Shown here in pieces: positions 48,649-64,000 of a DNA stretch of 64,000 bases (position 1 is the stretch's first letter; the number at the start of each line of letters is the position of its first letter). The DNA is from Parus major (taxonomy: Eukaryota; Chordata; Aves; Passeriformes; Paridae). The translations under genes were made by a program, and so were the position numbers. Below the pieces are notes generated by a model. It had not been told where the DNA came from and did no database searches. It worked only from the letters and a program-made list of their open reading frames with translations. Where the stretch lies: NCBI RefSeq assembly GCF_001522545.3, contig NC_031769.1, positions 12,693,090 through 12,757,089 of the forward strand, written 5' to 3'.

Positions 48649-51600
48649 CTGAAAGAGAAAAGATGAAAACACCCCTGATCACATTGCCCACAGCTGTACA
48701 GGCAAAGCAAGACTAAATGCAGATTTCTACATACAGGTGAAATTACAAAAGTCACTTCATTAAGCAAAATACATGAAGACATTCTCCTCAAATCCTAGTT
48801 TTCATTTCATTAGTCTTGGAAGGAAGATTTGCATTGCCCCACATGGCAGCTTCAGAAAGACTCAGCGTACCCCAAGCCTTTTCTTTGCAGGTGAACCATC
48901 ACAAACCTCACTGAGGGAGCTGACCCATTTTAACTGATGCATCATCCTTCATAAGGGAAGAATCATGGAAAACTTAATAAAATAACTGTAGAAACTGTAA
49001 GTGTATTTGTGTTGTAAAGCAGTTAGGAAAAATGGTATGACCCAAAAATGTAAAAATGCACCCCTGAAAATGTAGACTTGTAAGTGCTTTCCCTTATCTT
49101 GTTCTCCCCAGGTCCCCTTACTGGTTGTGTAAATCCCCCACACCCCTTTCCCCTGTCTTGAAAAAGGACTGCTTATCAATACCTCTTCTCTCTTTCCCTC
49201 CTGCCATCTCACCCTGAAGGATCCCAAGAAATAAAGCTGCAACTGCCATCTCAGCAGAGGGAAAGAGCCTCATTTTTAGGGTCTTCTTGGCAAGCTAATC
49301 TAACTCCCCTGTCTCCCTGGCCGCTGCGGGGTGGACAGTGGTAGAAGAGGGGCAGGGGACCTAGTAATTTTACCATATTTGGAAAATCTAAATTTTGGGT
49401 GGCTCTTAAATATTTTTTCCCTAAAAATCTTGTAGTAATTATATTTTTCTCTGTTGAGAAATGATCTTGCAGATCACTCACCCTGCTTTGCCTCCTGAGA
49501 TGATGTTAACTCACCTTTCAGAAGCAGATGAGCATTTCTTTGTGGCCAGGCTATCTTATATAGTGCCAGAGAGAAATGAAACTCATATTCAGAATAATTT
49601 AATTCACATTATAAATACATAGTCATTTTTAAACCTTTTGAAGAGAGAGACAAACATTCAAGCGTCAACTCCTTTTATGCTATACTGGATGTTAATGTTT
49701 GATATTTCTTCTACTGTTTTTAGCAAAGTTTAAAAATAGTAATTATTACGGACCTCACATGCATGAATTTACTGTTCCCTAAAATAGCTTTTGTATTAGA
49801 GTTCATATGGTTGAGACAAGCTGTGGTTGGCATCAGAAGAGATGTTAACTCTGGCAATCAAACTGCAGAACTGCAGAGAAAGCTCTCTTCAAGGAATACT
49901 CAAGGTCAAATTCAAAAATATGACAAACTAAAGCAGCATTTTTTATTTACTCAGGAATGCTTTCAAGTTGTGCCTTAACATAAGATGTTTAATAAAGAGT
50001 ACTGTACAAACAAACCCAGTGGAAGTGCTTGATTATAACACAAGGCATTACAAATAATTAAACATCCTGACTCCATGGATTATCATTTTCTCTCTTATCT
50101 TTACTTCTATAGCACACCAAGTTGCAGGAGTGAAGAGTTCTTTAATTTCAATAGTCCTGCAAAGACAGAGGCACGTACAGCAGAAGCACACAACTCATAC
50201 ATCTGAGAGCATATTCACCTAATGCTCTGGTCAAGCCAGCCATAAAACATCACTAAATTCGAAAACAAATCAAAACAAAACAAACGTAAATCCCAAAACA
50301 ACATAAAACCTACCACTAGTAAGAAAACACTTGCTACTTTTCTGTTGGAAAATGCATATTTTTGTTAGGACTACTCTTGAACACAGTTTTTCTTCATGGT
50401 GCACATGAAGAGAACAACAGAATACAATAACACAACTAAGTATTCATATTGCTTTTCAGACCATTTAGATCGTAACTTCATGCACTTAAAACCACTTAAT
50501 AACATTTTATTTCACTTAACCAGGAACTTGGTAGACTAAGAGAGTTTACACAATTCAATCAGATTTAAAATCCAATAGGTTAAAAATGTTTATCCATGAA
50601 ATAATGTGCCAAGGCATGGCATGACAAAGGGCTGTACTGAGGTGGAGCTCAGCTTCTTTCAGCTGCCAAATCAGACTGATTACCTCAGGCATCGAACAGT
50701 CAGAGAAGGTAATCACCTCAAAATCGCCTGTGTGACACAGGAAAATTTCTGTTCTGGCACTTGGTCAGACAAAATGAAATGTTGCTTGGAAGTGGCACTC
50801 AATATTTGGCATCCCTAGGCTATGGTGATGAATCATATGGATCAGAAACACGCTGCCATTTAAAGCAGCTCTGTATCTAAAGATGCCTTTTCATTTGCAT
50901 GTTATAAATCAACATCTAGAGTATACTTGGCAAGGTAGTTAGTGAACTTTAGTATAACATATGGGGACCCAAGACAAAAGCAGAAAATTGGAAATATTTA
51001 TTACTGTCCTTCAGTTAAAATAAATCAAAATAGCTATAATCACCTTTGTACCATCTATCTAATAATTCTTTTGCTTTTATTGCTAGAAAGATAAACCAAT
51101 TTTTGACAGTTGCAAGGGACCATTTCTCATGTCAAATCAAAATATTCTGAAAAACCAGCAACACTAATCCATCATGTGGAATTTTGTTGGACTTGGCTGA
51201 AATGTATGTATTCAGCTAGAATGCATACACATATATATTCTTACATCCATGCATACAGAACTAAAGTTAGTTCCTCTGCTGAGTTATATGACTCCTCCAG
51301 AGATTCCATCACTGGAGGAGGGGACAAGTAAGAAGAAAGAAGGCTGGAGAAAGGCAGTAGCAGTAGTAGTAGTAATAGTAGAAACAGTAGTACAAATTTT
51401 GGCTGCATGCATGTTTGTGCAGGGCAGGAAGGCAGCACAAACTGATTATGAGCTCAGTACCAGCAATGCACAAAGGCACAGACTGTGACTGCTGCACACC
51501 CTCCAAAAACTGACAAACCAGAGGAAACTTAGCAGGAACAAACAGCAGGTGGTTCTCCTTAATTTATAAAGCACAACTAGTTACTCCTAAAACCCAAAAA

Positions 51601-54600
51601 AGGCAAATTTTGCTGTTTTTATCTTCCTTTTCTTCCTGGCTTTGAGGGTTCTGAACACACAAACACAGAACTGTAATTAAGTCACTGTGACACTGGAAGG
51701 CTGAAGAGATATAAAGAGACTTCTCTGCTTCTTTACTCCTGGTTTTGTCAGTTTGATGCTGGGATTGCATCTTTAGGGTCAAGAAAACAGCACAGATTTC
51801 CAAGGGTTTGAACTATGTGCTCAAGTACCATCCTAACAATAAAGATCTCAGAAAACATGCAGTCAGTTAAACTGGGAGTGCACTAATGAATGCTCTTAGA
51901 AAATCTAACCTTGAAACAAGCACAGTGCTAAGATCACAAGCAGCAAAAGGACAGACACGTTTTGTCTACATAACCCAAAGAGGAGAATCTGACTCATATT
52001 TAGCTCAGTACATGGGAGAAAAACCAGGTGCAAGAGTAGGAAATTACAAAATAGTGGATTAAGGCTGGACACCCAACAACCTTCTTGGCAGAAAAAAATC
52101 TCCCATATTAGATAACAGATCTCAGGAAAAGCAAAGGAAGGCTTGACATTTGACATAATTAAAAGAAGAACAAAACACACTATAACATATGCTGTTTTGA
52201 ACAAACATCATTGGCAGGTGGACAGACTGGGTGATCTAATGAAAGTTTATTTGCCATTTTTAACTTGTCTGAATCCATAGAGCAGGAGAAAAAAACAAGA
52301 GGGCTCATAAAAATGGTTTCTGACTATTAGGTGGACTAGTATAAAAAATACACCATGCTTTAGTCCACATATACTTAAAAGGTAAAAAAAAATTACTTTC
52401 ATTTTGTCATTTAAAAGACAAAGATGCTTTTTAAGTGTCAATTGTGAGAACATTAAATAAGAGAAAACAAGCACTGCAGATGCTTGAGAAAGTGATATAA
52501 TTTTCAACATGTACTGCAATCTCTCATAACACTGCTAAGCTAATGGATCTTGTCCAGCATTTCCTCTAGATGAGGTACATTTCTTGCTAGCCTTGTCCTT
52601 GGTCTTTTTAGGGGTTTTTTTTCATCATCATGTGTATGTCAACTTCATGATGTTTGCAGAAATCGCAGTGCAGATTCTGCCATGTCAGATCTAATGCTTC
52701 TGCTTTAGATATAAAAAAATAGCTTTAAAATGCAAAAGTAGCAAAAATATAATATAGCCATTTCTCTACGCAACACCTTTTGTGATCTCAAATTCCAGTA
52801 AGTTGCTTTAATCTTAGAACTGAGCAAGGTCTTTATATCACACAAGGCAAATCCTTCCACTGCATGAATACATTTGCTGTGAGGCTGTTGTCTTTCATCA
52901 CAGACTGCAGCTTTTCTCTCGGTATCAAAAAAATCACAGCCTGTGTGGTACTACATCTACTCCACTTGACAATCCAGGCAACTGTTTTAAAACAGGGAAC
53001 TCTGGTCTGAACAGCACACGAGAGACTACAGAAGTGCTGCAAATGCATTTTGATGACTCTTGGCAAGCTAAATGCTTTACTGTGCTCAGGGAACTGGGCT
53101 ATAAATTATGCTGTCAAGTAGTTTCAAGGGCACACTAATGACAACCACATACTGCCAGGGAACAAAGCAGTTCCCTTCCTTCTGGTCACAGAATATAGAG
53201 GCAACGAGGTGGCAGACCAAGCTGGTTGCACAGCAGATACTCTTCCTCTACCCTGAAGACATCCTCTGGCTAGCAGGGTTATTTACAGACAATTTCTGCT
53301 GGCAGCTCAAAGCATGCCCAATGGGAAAATTTTTAATTATACAGATTTATTGAAAAAATATTCCATTAGTTCTTTTTAAATATGCCTTTTCTTTAGCTAG
53401 TACAGAAGAATTACCAGTATTCTCTGGCTATTGACAGTCATTTCCTATTTTTCTTTTCTTCTAAGGTTTTAGGACCTATCATTGTTAAACTCATTTGTAA
53501 CCTGCTGTTATACATAGTGTGTGATATAGACTGACAGTTTTAAGAAACTGTGGGCTAAATCAAAAGGTAATTCACTTAATTTTGATATATGTAATACTAC
53601 TTATTATCAAGAATCCCATAACTCAGTAAAGCACCTCTTTTCAAGTAAGATTACAATCAATTTTTTTAAAAAATATTCTCCTTAATAGAAGCAAAATCTG
53701 ATGCAAATTTAGACCACACTCCATTTCAGAGAATGAAATTCTTATTGGAGCTGCCTGTGAAATTTAGGAAGAATATTTAGAAAGAATGGGAAATACAACT
53801 TAAATGAAATTTGCTTTGATTCTTGCTCTTCCACTTTTAGTTCCCATTAGAGTCACAAACAAGTCAATTAACCTTCCCACGCACCATTTCTCCCCACAAA
53901 AACGTGCACAGAACTGCCTGCCTGTTCTACAGGAGCACAGGAATTTCAGAACATGCAAAGCTCAATCTAACCCACAGGCAAACAACCTCCTGTATAGAAA
54001 TCTTATGTAATTAAAGATGTGTGCTGTTAAAAGCAGCCAGCATCTAATGAAAATTTTCAAAATTAGTAACAAAATGCATACTCAGTGCAATAATGCCCAT
54101 ATTTGAAAAACTGATCTGAAAAATCAGGAAAAATATGTTACAGTCTTGCAAAGGGCCCACAATTAGCTGATAATTTAAATTCCTCCTGTGTCCATGGTAT
54201 TCACAGTGCCCAGCATTTCACAGGTCCAGACCATCCAACAGTGCTTCTGGCACATGGTATATCTGTAGATATCTCATAAGCATTCATGACTTATTCACTG
54301 AAGGCATGAATGCTCATTTCTGTTCTCCCTTTACTGAGATAAACACCATGGGAGATAAAAAACTTGGATCCACATGAAACTGAATACTTGCAGAAGAACA
54401 TGGAATAGCTATTTTCAGCAACACCTGTTAATTAATATTCTTTCATTTAAGATGGATAATCAATTTTAAGAAACCAAATGAACAACACTAGACTGTGAAT
54501 GCAATAATAATAAAACTTGTGGGCACTTTCAAAAGGCCAATACAGACAACTGCAACTGAAAAGAAATCCAAAGCAGGGCAAGGTATGAAGCAAACCGGGT

Positions 54601-54783
54601 CAAAAAGCTGTCCCCACGGCCATGAATACTTAAAGCATAAACAAAACCATTATGAAAATCAGGCTTATGATATTCTAAGATCTCATGGGAGTATCTGGGA
54701 AGACATGGGAGAAGGGAGAAACAGCACAGAAATTCCCAATCCCCCTATGTATTTAACACTGAGCAATCTGAAAAGAGTCTTAC
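48649..54783 (-). other. CCNY: CCNY last intron
   Basis: A 6.1-kb intron bounded by donor GAG|GTAAGA and acceptor TTTCAG|GCC. It contains AGT trinucleotide repeats but no other exon I can recognise. Short open frames inside it give no known protein. Confidence 0.9.
51355..51381. repeat. Imperfect AGT trinucleotide repeat
   Basis: CAGTAG/AGT units with one AAT interruption, inside the last CCNY intron. Confidence 0.85.
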
Positions 54784-54946
54784 CTCAAGTTTATATGCCC
54801 TGTCCCTGCTGAGGGGCTCCAAGGGAAAACTCAGGTTATTTGCTTCTGCCAGGGAACGCAAATCAAAATAATACTTGGCATAAACACTGGAGGGAACATT
54901 AATATTGAACTGTAACAGCTCAAGAAACTGGCGTTCTAGCTCATTC
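54784..54946 (-). CDS. CCNY: Cyclin Y, penultimate coding exon
   Basis: 163 bases encoding the end of the cyclin box and the following segment: [39 protein letters not shown] and [14 protein letters not shown]. The first base completes a Met codon split as AT|G across the intron. Acceptor TTCCACAG and donor GAG|GTAAGA are good. The sequence is nearly identical to mammalian cyclin Y; the Asp and Tyr in SRDRAYKLE are the visible differences (Glu and His in human). Confidence 0.98.
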
Positions 54947-58454
<3,508 letters not shown>

Positions 58455-59528
58455 CTATTAAGTAGAAATGAAAAAGAAAATTATTCCCATTCCAGCAATT
58501 CTAAAACAGTAATCTGCTTTCAAGATTCTTTTATTACTAAAGTTGTAGTTTCAAATACATATGTTAATGCCAGGCTCAAAACTGGATGTGATAAATCCAC
58601 TTTAGTTGGCCTTTGCCTTCTGATCCTATTACCCATATCAAGAGGTCAGACACCAGACTCCTAAATACACCATTCCTTCTTTAGCTTTCCCCCTGCCTGC
58701 CGACCTAAAGCTGAAGAAAATATTAACATTATCTTATAATGCTGTAAAACAAAATATCACAAATCACTAAAAAATTTGTTCTCCTTCTTAAGGAAGGCAA
58801 ACTGTTATTTAAGCAAGAAATTCCAAATTATGCATCAAGCCCATTACTGAAGATGGAAGTTTGACTTTTTACTTAGCGGATCATTCTGAAAAGACTGTGA
58901 TGTACAAAATCTTGTATTGAGAGGCTGCAGAAGCACAAAGCTCAGTAAGAAGGTGCCACATGGATCTCCCAGGTGTCTGCACTACCTGGGGGTTCTCTGC
59001 AAAACACTGTCTTTTGCTTTCCAGACAGTCTGTGTAAACAAGCTCCTTACACTCTATATTGCACAAGGCAATCTGTCAACCTCACAAGCAAAACTGCTCC
59101 TCAAATGATGAAAACACAGCATTCCCTGGAGTTATCCCTGGGAAGCAAAAAACTTCTTTAAAGCAATACACTAACACTGGGAGCTTCATAAGCAGAGAGC
59201 ATATGGAAGCTGTAATATTATGCCAGTCAAATTAGCAGATGAACTTAATTTACTTCACATCAGTGCAGAATTTGACTCTCTACTTCAATGCAAACCTTTA
59301 AAATCTCAACTTTTCACATCCAGTTTTAGTAGCTTTAGAATGAGTACTCCACATTTATAGATATATAAAGCATCAAAAAATAATAATAAAAAAAGCTAGA
59401 GCTTATGTACAGCTCTAGCTTAGAAAGAGAGAGGAAAGAAAAACAACTAAGTAAGGATTTTGTGGGGGCTGAAATCAAAGGCACATAGAGAAGGATATGT
59501 AAACAGATAATTATATTGCAAGGAAAGA

Positions 59529-60315
59529 CACAGAATCATAGAATAGCTTGGCTTGGAAGAACCTTTAAAAGCCATCTAGTTTCAACCCTCCTGTCATGAG
59601 CACGAACATCTTTTACTAGACAGGTTGCTCAGAGTCCCATCCAGCCTGGCCTTGAACATTTCAAGGGATGGGGCACCCACTTCCTGGGCAACCTGTTCCA
59701 GTGTCTCACCACCTTTACAGTAAAGAATTTTTTCTTAACATGTACTCTAACCTCTTTCAGGTTAAAGCCATTTACAGCCCTATCAATAAAATGTTCCTCT
59801 CCAACTTTCCTGTAAGCCTTCTTTAAGTACTGGAAGGCTGCTGCAAGGCATCCCCAGAGCCTTCTCTTCTTCAGGCTGAACTCTCAGCCTGTCATGGGAG
59901 AGGTGCTCCAGCTGTCTGATCAGCTTCATCATCATCCTCTGGACTTTCTCCAGCTGATCCACGCCCTTCTTACGCTGGAGACCCCAGAGCTGGATGCAGA
60001 ACTCAGGTGAACAGAGCAGAGGGACAGACTCCCTCCACCTGCTGCATACGGTGCTTCGGATTCAGCTCAGGACACCTTTGGCTTTCTGGGCTGCAAGAGC
60101 ACACTCCAGGCCACATTCTGCCACATCAGCCACATCCCAGCTAACATCTCCAAGTTCTTCTTGGCAGGGCTGCTCCCAAGCCATCCTCTGTTTAGTCTGT
60201 ATTTGTATTATTGCCCTGACCCACATGCAGGACCTTTCAGTCAGCCTTGAACTTCATGAGTACCGCACAGGCCAGCCTCTCAAGCCTGTCCAGGTCCATC
60301 TGCATGGCAGATGAA
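59529..60315 (-). mobile_element. CR1 LINE 3' portion, about 790 bases, - orientation
   Basis: The left end CAGAATCATAGAATAGC is the complement of two ATTCTATG-type terminal units. The body reads GCCATCTAGTTTCAACC, CATCCAGCCTGGCCTTGAA, GGCACCCACTTCCTGGGCAA and CCAGAGCCTTCTCTTCTTCA, then the region with CCAGAGCTGGATGCAGAACT, all typical avian CR1 in reverse. It is the longest CR1 copy here, covering the 3' UTR and the end of the reverse-transcriptase ORF region, with small indels. Boundaries are approximate at the right. Confidence 0.92.
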
Positions 60316-61139
60316 ATGACACCTTGGTAAAAAGGCAGCATAAACTTGCCATTATTTTCCCACCAGCACACACTTGAGAAATCAGAATTAAAAATTAAAT
60401 AGGGCTTTGATAAGACTCTATTCCTACACCTACTTCATTACCATATTGATGCATATTCCAATAGCATGTTGAGGGTTGTGAAAAATCCCTCTTGCTTCCT
60501 TGGTGATAACTTGGGCTTGACTCCAGATGCACTGTTTGCTGGAACAAGGCCCTTTATCATCCTTCAATAAAACTGAGGATGATAAACAGCTCTCCATGAG
60601 AAAGGCACTTAGTGTAGCTTTCAACTCCTTTCTTGAACATGCCTTAAATGAGCATTTTATTTTGTTCACTTGCTGTGGCCTCCTTTACTCAGTCTTGGGT
60701 TTTAAGTATATGTTCAACTTAGAGAGAACAGAAAAAGAGCAAGACTACTTGCAGCAAACACTTGTAAAAGTTTGATAAGGTCCTTAGACAGCGTGAGAAC
60801 TCACTGTAATCTAGGATTTGTGACATCATCCGTGTATCTCAGGGTGACATTAGTGTAGGTATTCAACTTTTAATCAAGCTAACCCAGCTACACATGCAGT
60901 CCTTCTAGCTCCTCCTGTCTCTCTCTCCCAGAGAGAACCCACCGCCTGCAGATGGGGAAATTTAAGCTGGTACATACTTGAGCTCTCGTCCTGCTGATGT
61001 AGAGCAACCTCATAACAGCAGCACAACAGAGCCAAGTGAACTGTCTCCAATTTTAGTTCATTATTCCTCATAAATGGAGCTGGTTTCATTTCAGAGCATT
61101 TCAATATACAATGCCTTAGTGGGACACAGTACCAGCCCA

Positions 61140-61162
61140 TGATGTCCCATGATGGGACATCA
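61140..61162. repeat. Perfect hairpin, 10-bp stem
   Basis: TGATGTCCCA-TGA-TGGGACATCA (61140-61162) pairs without mismatch around a 3-base loop. It lies in a CCNY intron; the function is unknown. Confidence 0.85.
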
Positions 61163-63785
61163 GAACAGGACAGGTAGAATCTGCCATGAACTCATTACTG
61201 CAGGGGGTGCTTCTGGCTGCTGCGAAGATGTGCTGAATCAGGAGAGGCTTTTGGAGAAGGGCCAGGTGGCTCTCGGCCTGTTTGAAGAGGAAGGCTGGTG
61301 GGGTGGTTAATCACTACACTACTCATCCCAAACAAACTCATGGCTGGTGGGAGAACACCAACTGCTTCTGCTGGCAAAAAACAGTGAGTCTTCCCACACA
61401 CACAGGGAGGCAGGCTCCACCTCATTAAAAAATAAAAATTAAAAAAATCACTGAAAATGTTGGCCCAGTAATGGTAAATGTGAGATATGGAAATACCATT
61501 TGTATGCAATTATGTCTACACATTGAACAGTGTCTTAAATACAAGGGTCATTTTCTTAAATACAGGTTTTGTATCAAACAGACTGGGAGTTTGAGTGTAC
61601 TATGGGGTTCAGAGTATTTGTCTCTTGTATTGAATTTCACTACCCTAATTTTCAACAGCAAAACACTTTCTACATCTTCTTTAGCAGTAGGTGCTATGAA
61701 GTAATATAATAAAGCTGAATTTTAAAAGGTCACAATAGAAAAGAATATTGCAATTTGCATCCCAGAATGCTGGAATAAATTGGCTTATATGGCAAAAGAC
61801 AAAAAATTCAGAAGAAACAATGTGAGAAAGACTATTTGTCTTTCTTTTATTTAAATGTAAGTCTAAGAACTATCTCTCTTTTTGATTATTTTGGCAGGTG
61901 TTCCTTTATGGACTAGAGCTAAAGAGCTTTTAGTGTCTAGAGGTTAAAATATTATTTGCCTCCACCAACTTTTAACAGCTGTATCCATGCTCAAGAATGG
62001 AACTAAAGCTTAAAACAAATTGAAGCTGTTGCACCATTGCTACTTTTTTCCAATTTGCTTCATCTTTTGCAGTGCCTGAAAGCGGGTTTTTGAGGCAGAA
62101 CTTTTCAGTACTTCTCTATTAAACATTCATAAGCTGAATTCCCAAAAGACTCAGATTTATTCTGCCTTTATTTAACAACTAGTTCTGCTCAACCACTCTC
62201 ATAGCATCCAAAAGCCATCTTCATCACATTTATCATTGCCCACTTAGTTCTATGACTGTATGTATAGATATTTTTTACAGAAGGATAACAAGATTGCTTA
62301 TACAGATGAAAGCTACTGATGTGATATGAGCAAAAACTTTCAGTGGTTTCAGTCAAATAACACATAGTTCTGAATTCTTTCCAACTTGCAAAGAACAGAT
62401 ACAACTCAGTAACAACAACACTATTCAAAATTCAATTTGTAATTCAAAACTCATTTGTACCATAATTCAAATCCTGGCTGAAATGAAAATACAATTCTGA
62501 TTGGGAAAATGCCAATGGCCATTGGTCTGTCAAAACATTTTTATTTACAAACTCAATACCTCAGAGTCTGGCACCTCCATTATTAGTCTACATTCTTCAT
62601 TTGGGAATGAACCACATGGTTATACATGTTTGTCAGTCTAACAAGCTGTAATGGACAACAGCTGCACCTGACTGGAGACATTTTAGTAACTAAGCACAGG
62701 TCAGAAGGCACACTGCACAGAGTTAAGATTTCAAAGGAGCAATATTGCATCATTATTTCCCATCTTTTCCCACATGCTAACACCAAGATTTCACAATGAC
62801 TGACCTTTATACTTGGAGTATTATCAAATTATTATTTAATCATAAGTGAAACCAATTTGGTGATTTGCCTCTGTTAAAAATTCATTTATCTGAATAGAAA
62901 AGACTTTATTTATACTAATTAAATAAAATTACCACTCCATGGGTATAGATAATCCCAAATTGGCTGGATGTTCAATGAACTCTGGAGAGGTTCATTAGCT
63001 TAGATGCAGCACCACAGGAATGTACTTAAATGGCTTCCAAAGCCATTTCAGGTCCAGCAAAAGTACAGAACCAATTTGTTTCAGCACATTCTTCAGCTTT
63101 TAAATCTGCCAGACCTGAAAGAACTCCATGCTGACCTAGTTTGGATGCCTCTGATCTTGACACCCAGGACCTGGACTTAAATAGCATTAGGCCACCCGTT
63201 ATAGCCACTAGTCCTGGGGGGCTTCTTTTATCCAAACACAGAACTGTAACATGGCATAATCTGGATCAGCAACAGCATCCAAGGCCCAGCAGTGCTGCAC
63301 CAGCAGGGCCACTGCTGAGCTTGAGCTAATCCCCAGCGTGGTTATTTGCAGATGGGTGAATCCATCCTGCTCTTCCCAAGTGTTTAAAAGCAACTAACCA
63401 CAGTCTCCAGTGTTGTGCCACTTATCTAAGATGTCAGGCTTCCCATGATCCTGGATAGCACTGTTGGTTACACAACATTCCAATCAACAGAACATAAATC
63501 TTTTGAAGAAACTGAAAACTAAAGATAGCACTGAAGAGTTCAGTTTTAATTAGCCTGAAACAGCATCTCATGTTTCCCATCTCAGAGGATACTATAGCAG
63601 ACTTTGGACATTATATAATACATTCAAGTAGAAAGAAAAGTTAAAATATTGGAGAAGATTTCTTTCTCTTTTTTCCCCTCTTCAGGAGGATATATACCAA
63701 ATATGAAAGTGTCAAATAATTTCATTTCAGTATTTCACAATCACAAAAATCATACATATTTTTTTAAAAACTGTGGAGTTCTTAC

Positions 63786-63887
63786 AGAAGTTTTGATTTT
63801 TTTTGTTACTTCATCTTGAAGCTGCTCAGCATTAACTTCCAATACTTCACTGATACATCTTATCACATTGGAGCTCTGGTCTAAGCG
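63786..63887 (-). other. Unassigned internal-exon-like segment in a CCNY intron
   Basis: On the - strand, acceptor CTGTATTTTTAG and donor TCT|GTAAGA bound exactly 102 bases (34 codons, phase 0 at both ends, no stop). The peptide contains SSNVIRCISEVLEVNAEQLQ and DEVTKKIKTS, an amphipathic, charged, helix-like pattern unlike the chance frames around it. The next CCNY exon also starts in phase 0, so it could be spliced in-frame before VYLERLL, but it does not match the known cyclin Y sequence at that point. It may be an alternative exon, an exon of a nested gene, or a fortuitous open segment. Confidence 0.35.
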
Positions 63888-64000
63888 CTAAAAATACAGC
63901 AGTTCTTTTTTTAGGCTTCCCTAAAGCAATGGAGAAGGTTTTCTGTGGAAGTTATGAAATTTTCAGAGAAACTCAGAACTCAACTGGTCAGGCCCTGATC

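Overview
The window reads as vertebrate, specifically avian, nuclear DNA. The evidence is spliced genes with GT/AG introns, an intronless FZD8 in a long CpG island, several truncated CR1 LINE 3' ends carrying the bird-type ATTCTRTG terminal repeat, and the gene order FZD8 - GJD4 - CCNY, which matches the human 10p11.21 neighbourhood. A passerine is possible but I cannot prove it from this sequence.

Layout: 1-5,480 is AT-rich flank with no recognisable gene. From about 5,500 to 9,300 lies the CpG island of FZD8, with a GC box and TATA box near 7,200, one tiny upstream ORF at 7,649, and the single-exon FZD8 coding sequence on the + strand (7,909-10,049). That CDS is interrupted by a run of 246 N (8,861-9,106), and the reading frames on its two sides show that this gap length is not exact. 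The FZD8 3' UTR ends near the AATAAA at 10,669. From 10,690 to 26,870 is gene desert with simple repeats and one isolated GC-rich patch (15,640-15,900). GJD4 (a delta-class connexin) is on the - strand with two coding exons, 31,745-31,808 and 27,820-29,006. From 31,809 to about 47,000 is another gene-poor stretch with CR1 fragments. The last three coding exons of CCNY (cyclin Y) lie on the - strand at 58,249-58,415, 54,784-54,946 and 48,532-48,648. The rest of CCNY lies beyond the right edge.

The three genes act separately: FZD8 is a Wnt receptor, GJD4 a gap-junction subunit, and CCNY a membrane-tethered cyclin. In the Wnt pathway cyclin Y with CDK14 is known to prime LRP6 phosphorylation, so FZD8 and CCNY act in the same pathway, but nothing here shows that their linkage is functional.

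I found no convincing new biological system. The observations most worth checking are three exon-like open segments on the - strand with good splice signals that I cannot assign (63,786-63,887, 43,782-43,880 and 34,944-35,160), the misestimated FZD8 gap, an Arg-rich micro-uORF in the FZD8 leader, and some local hairpin and tandem-repeat structures.
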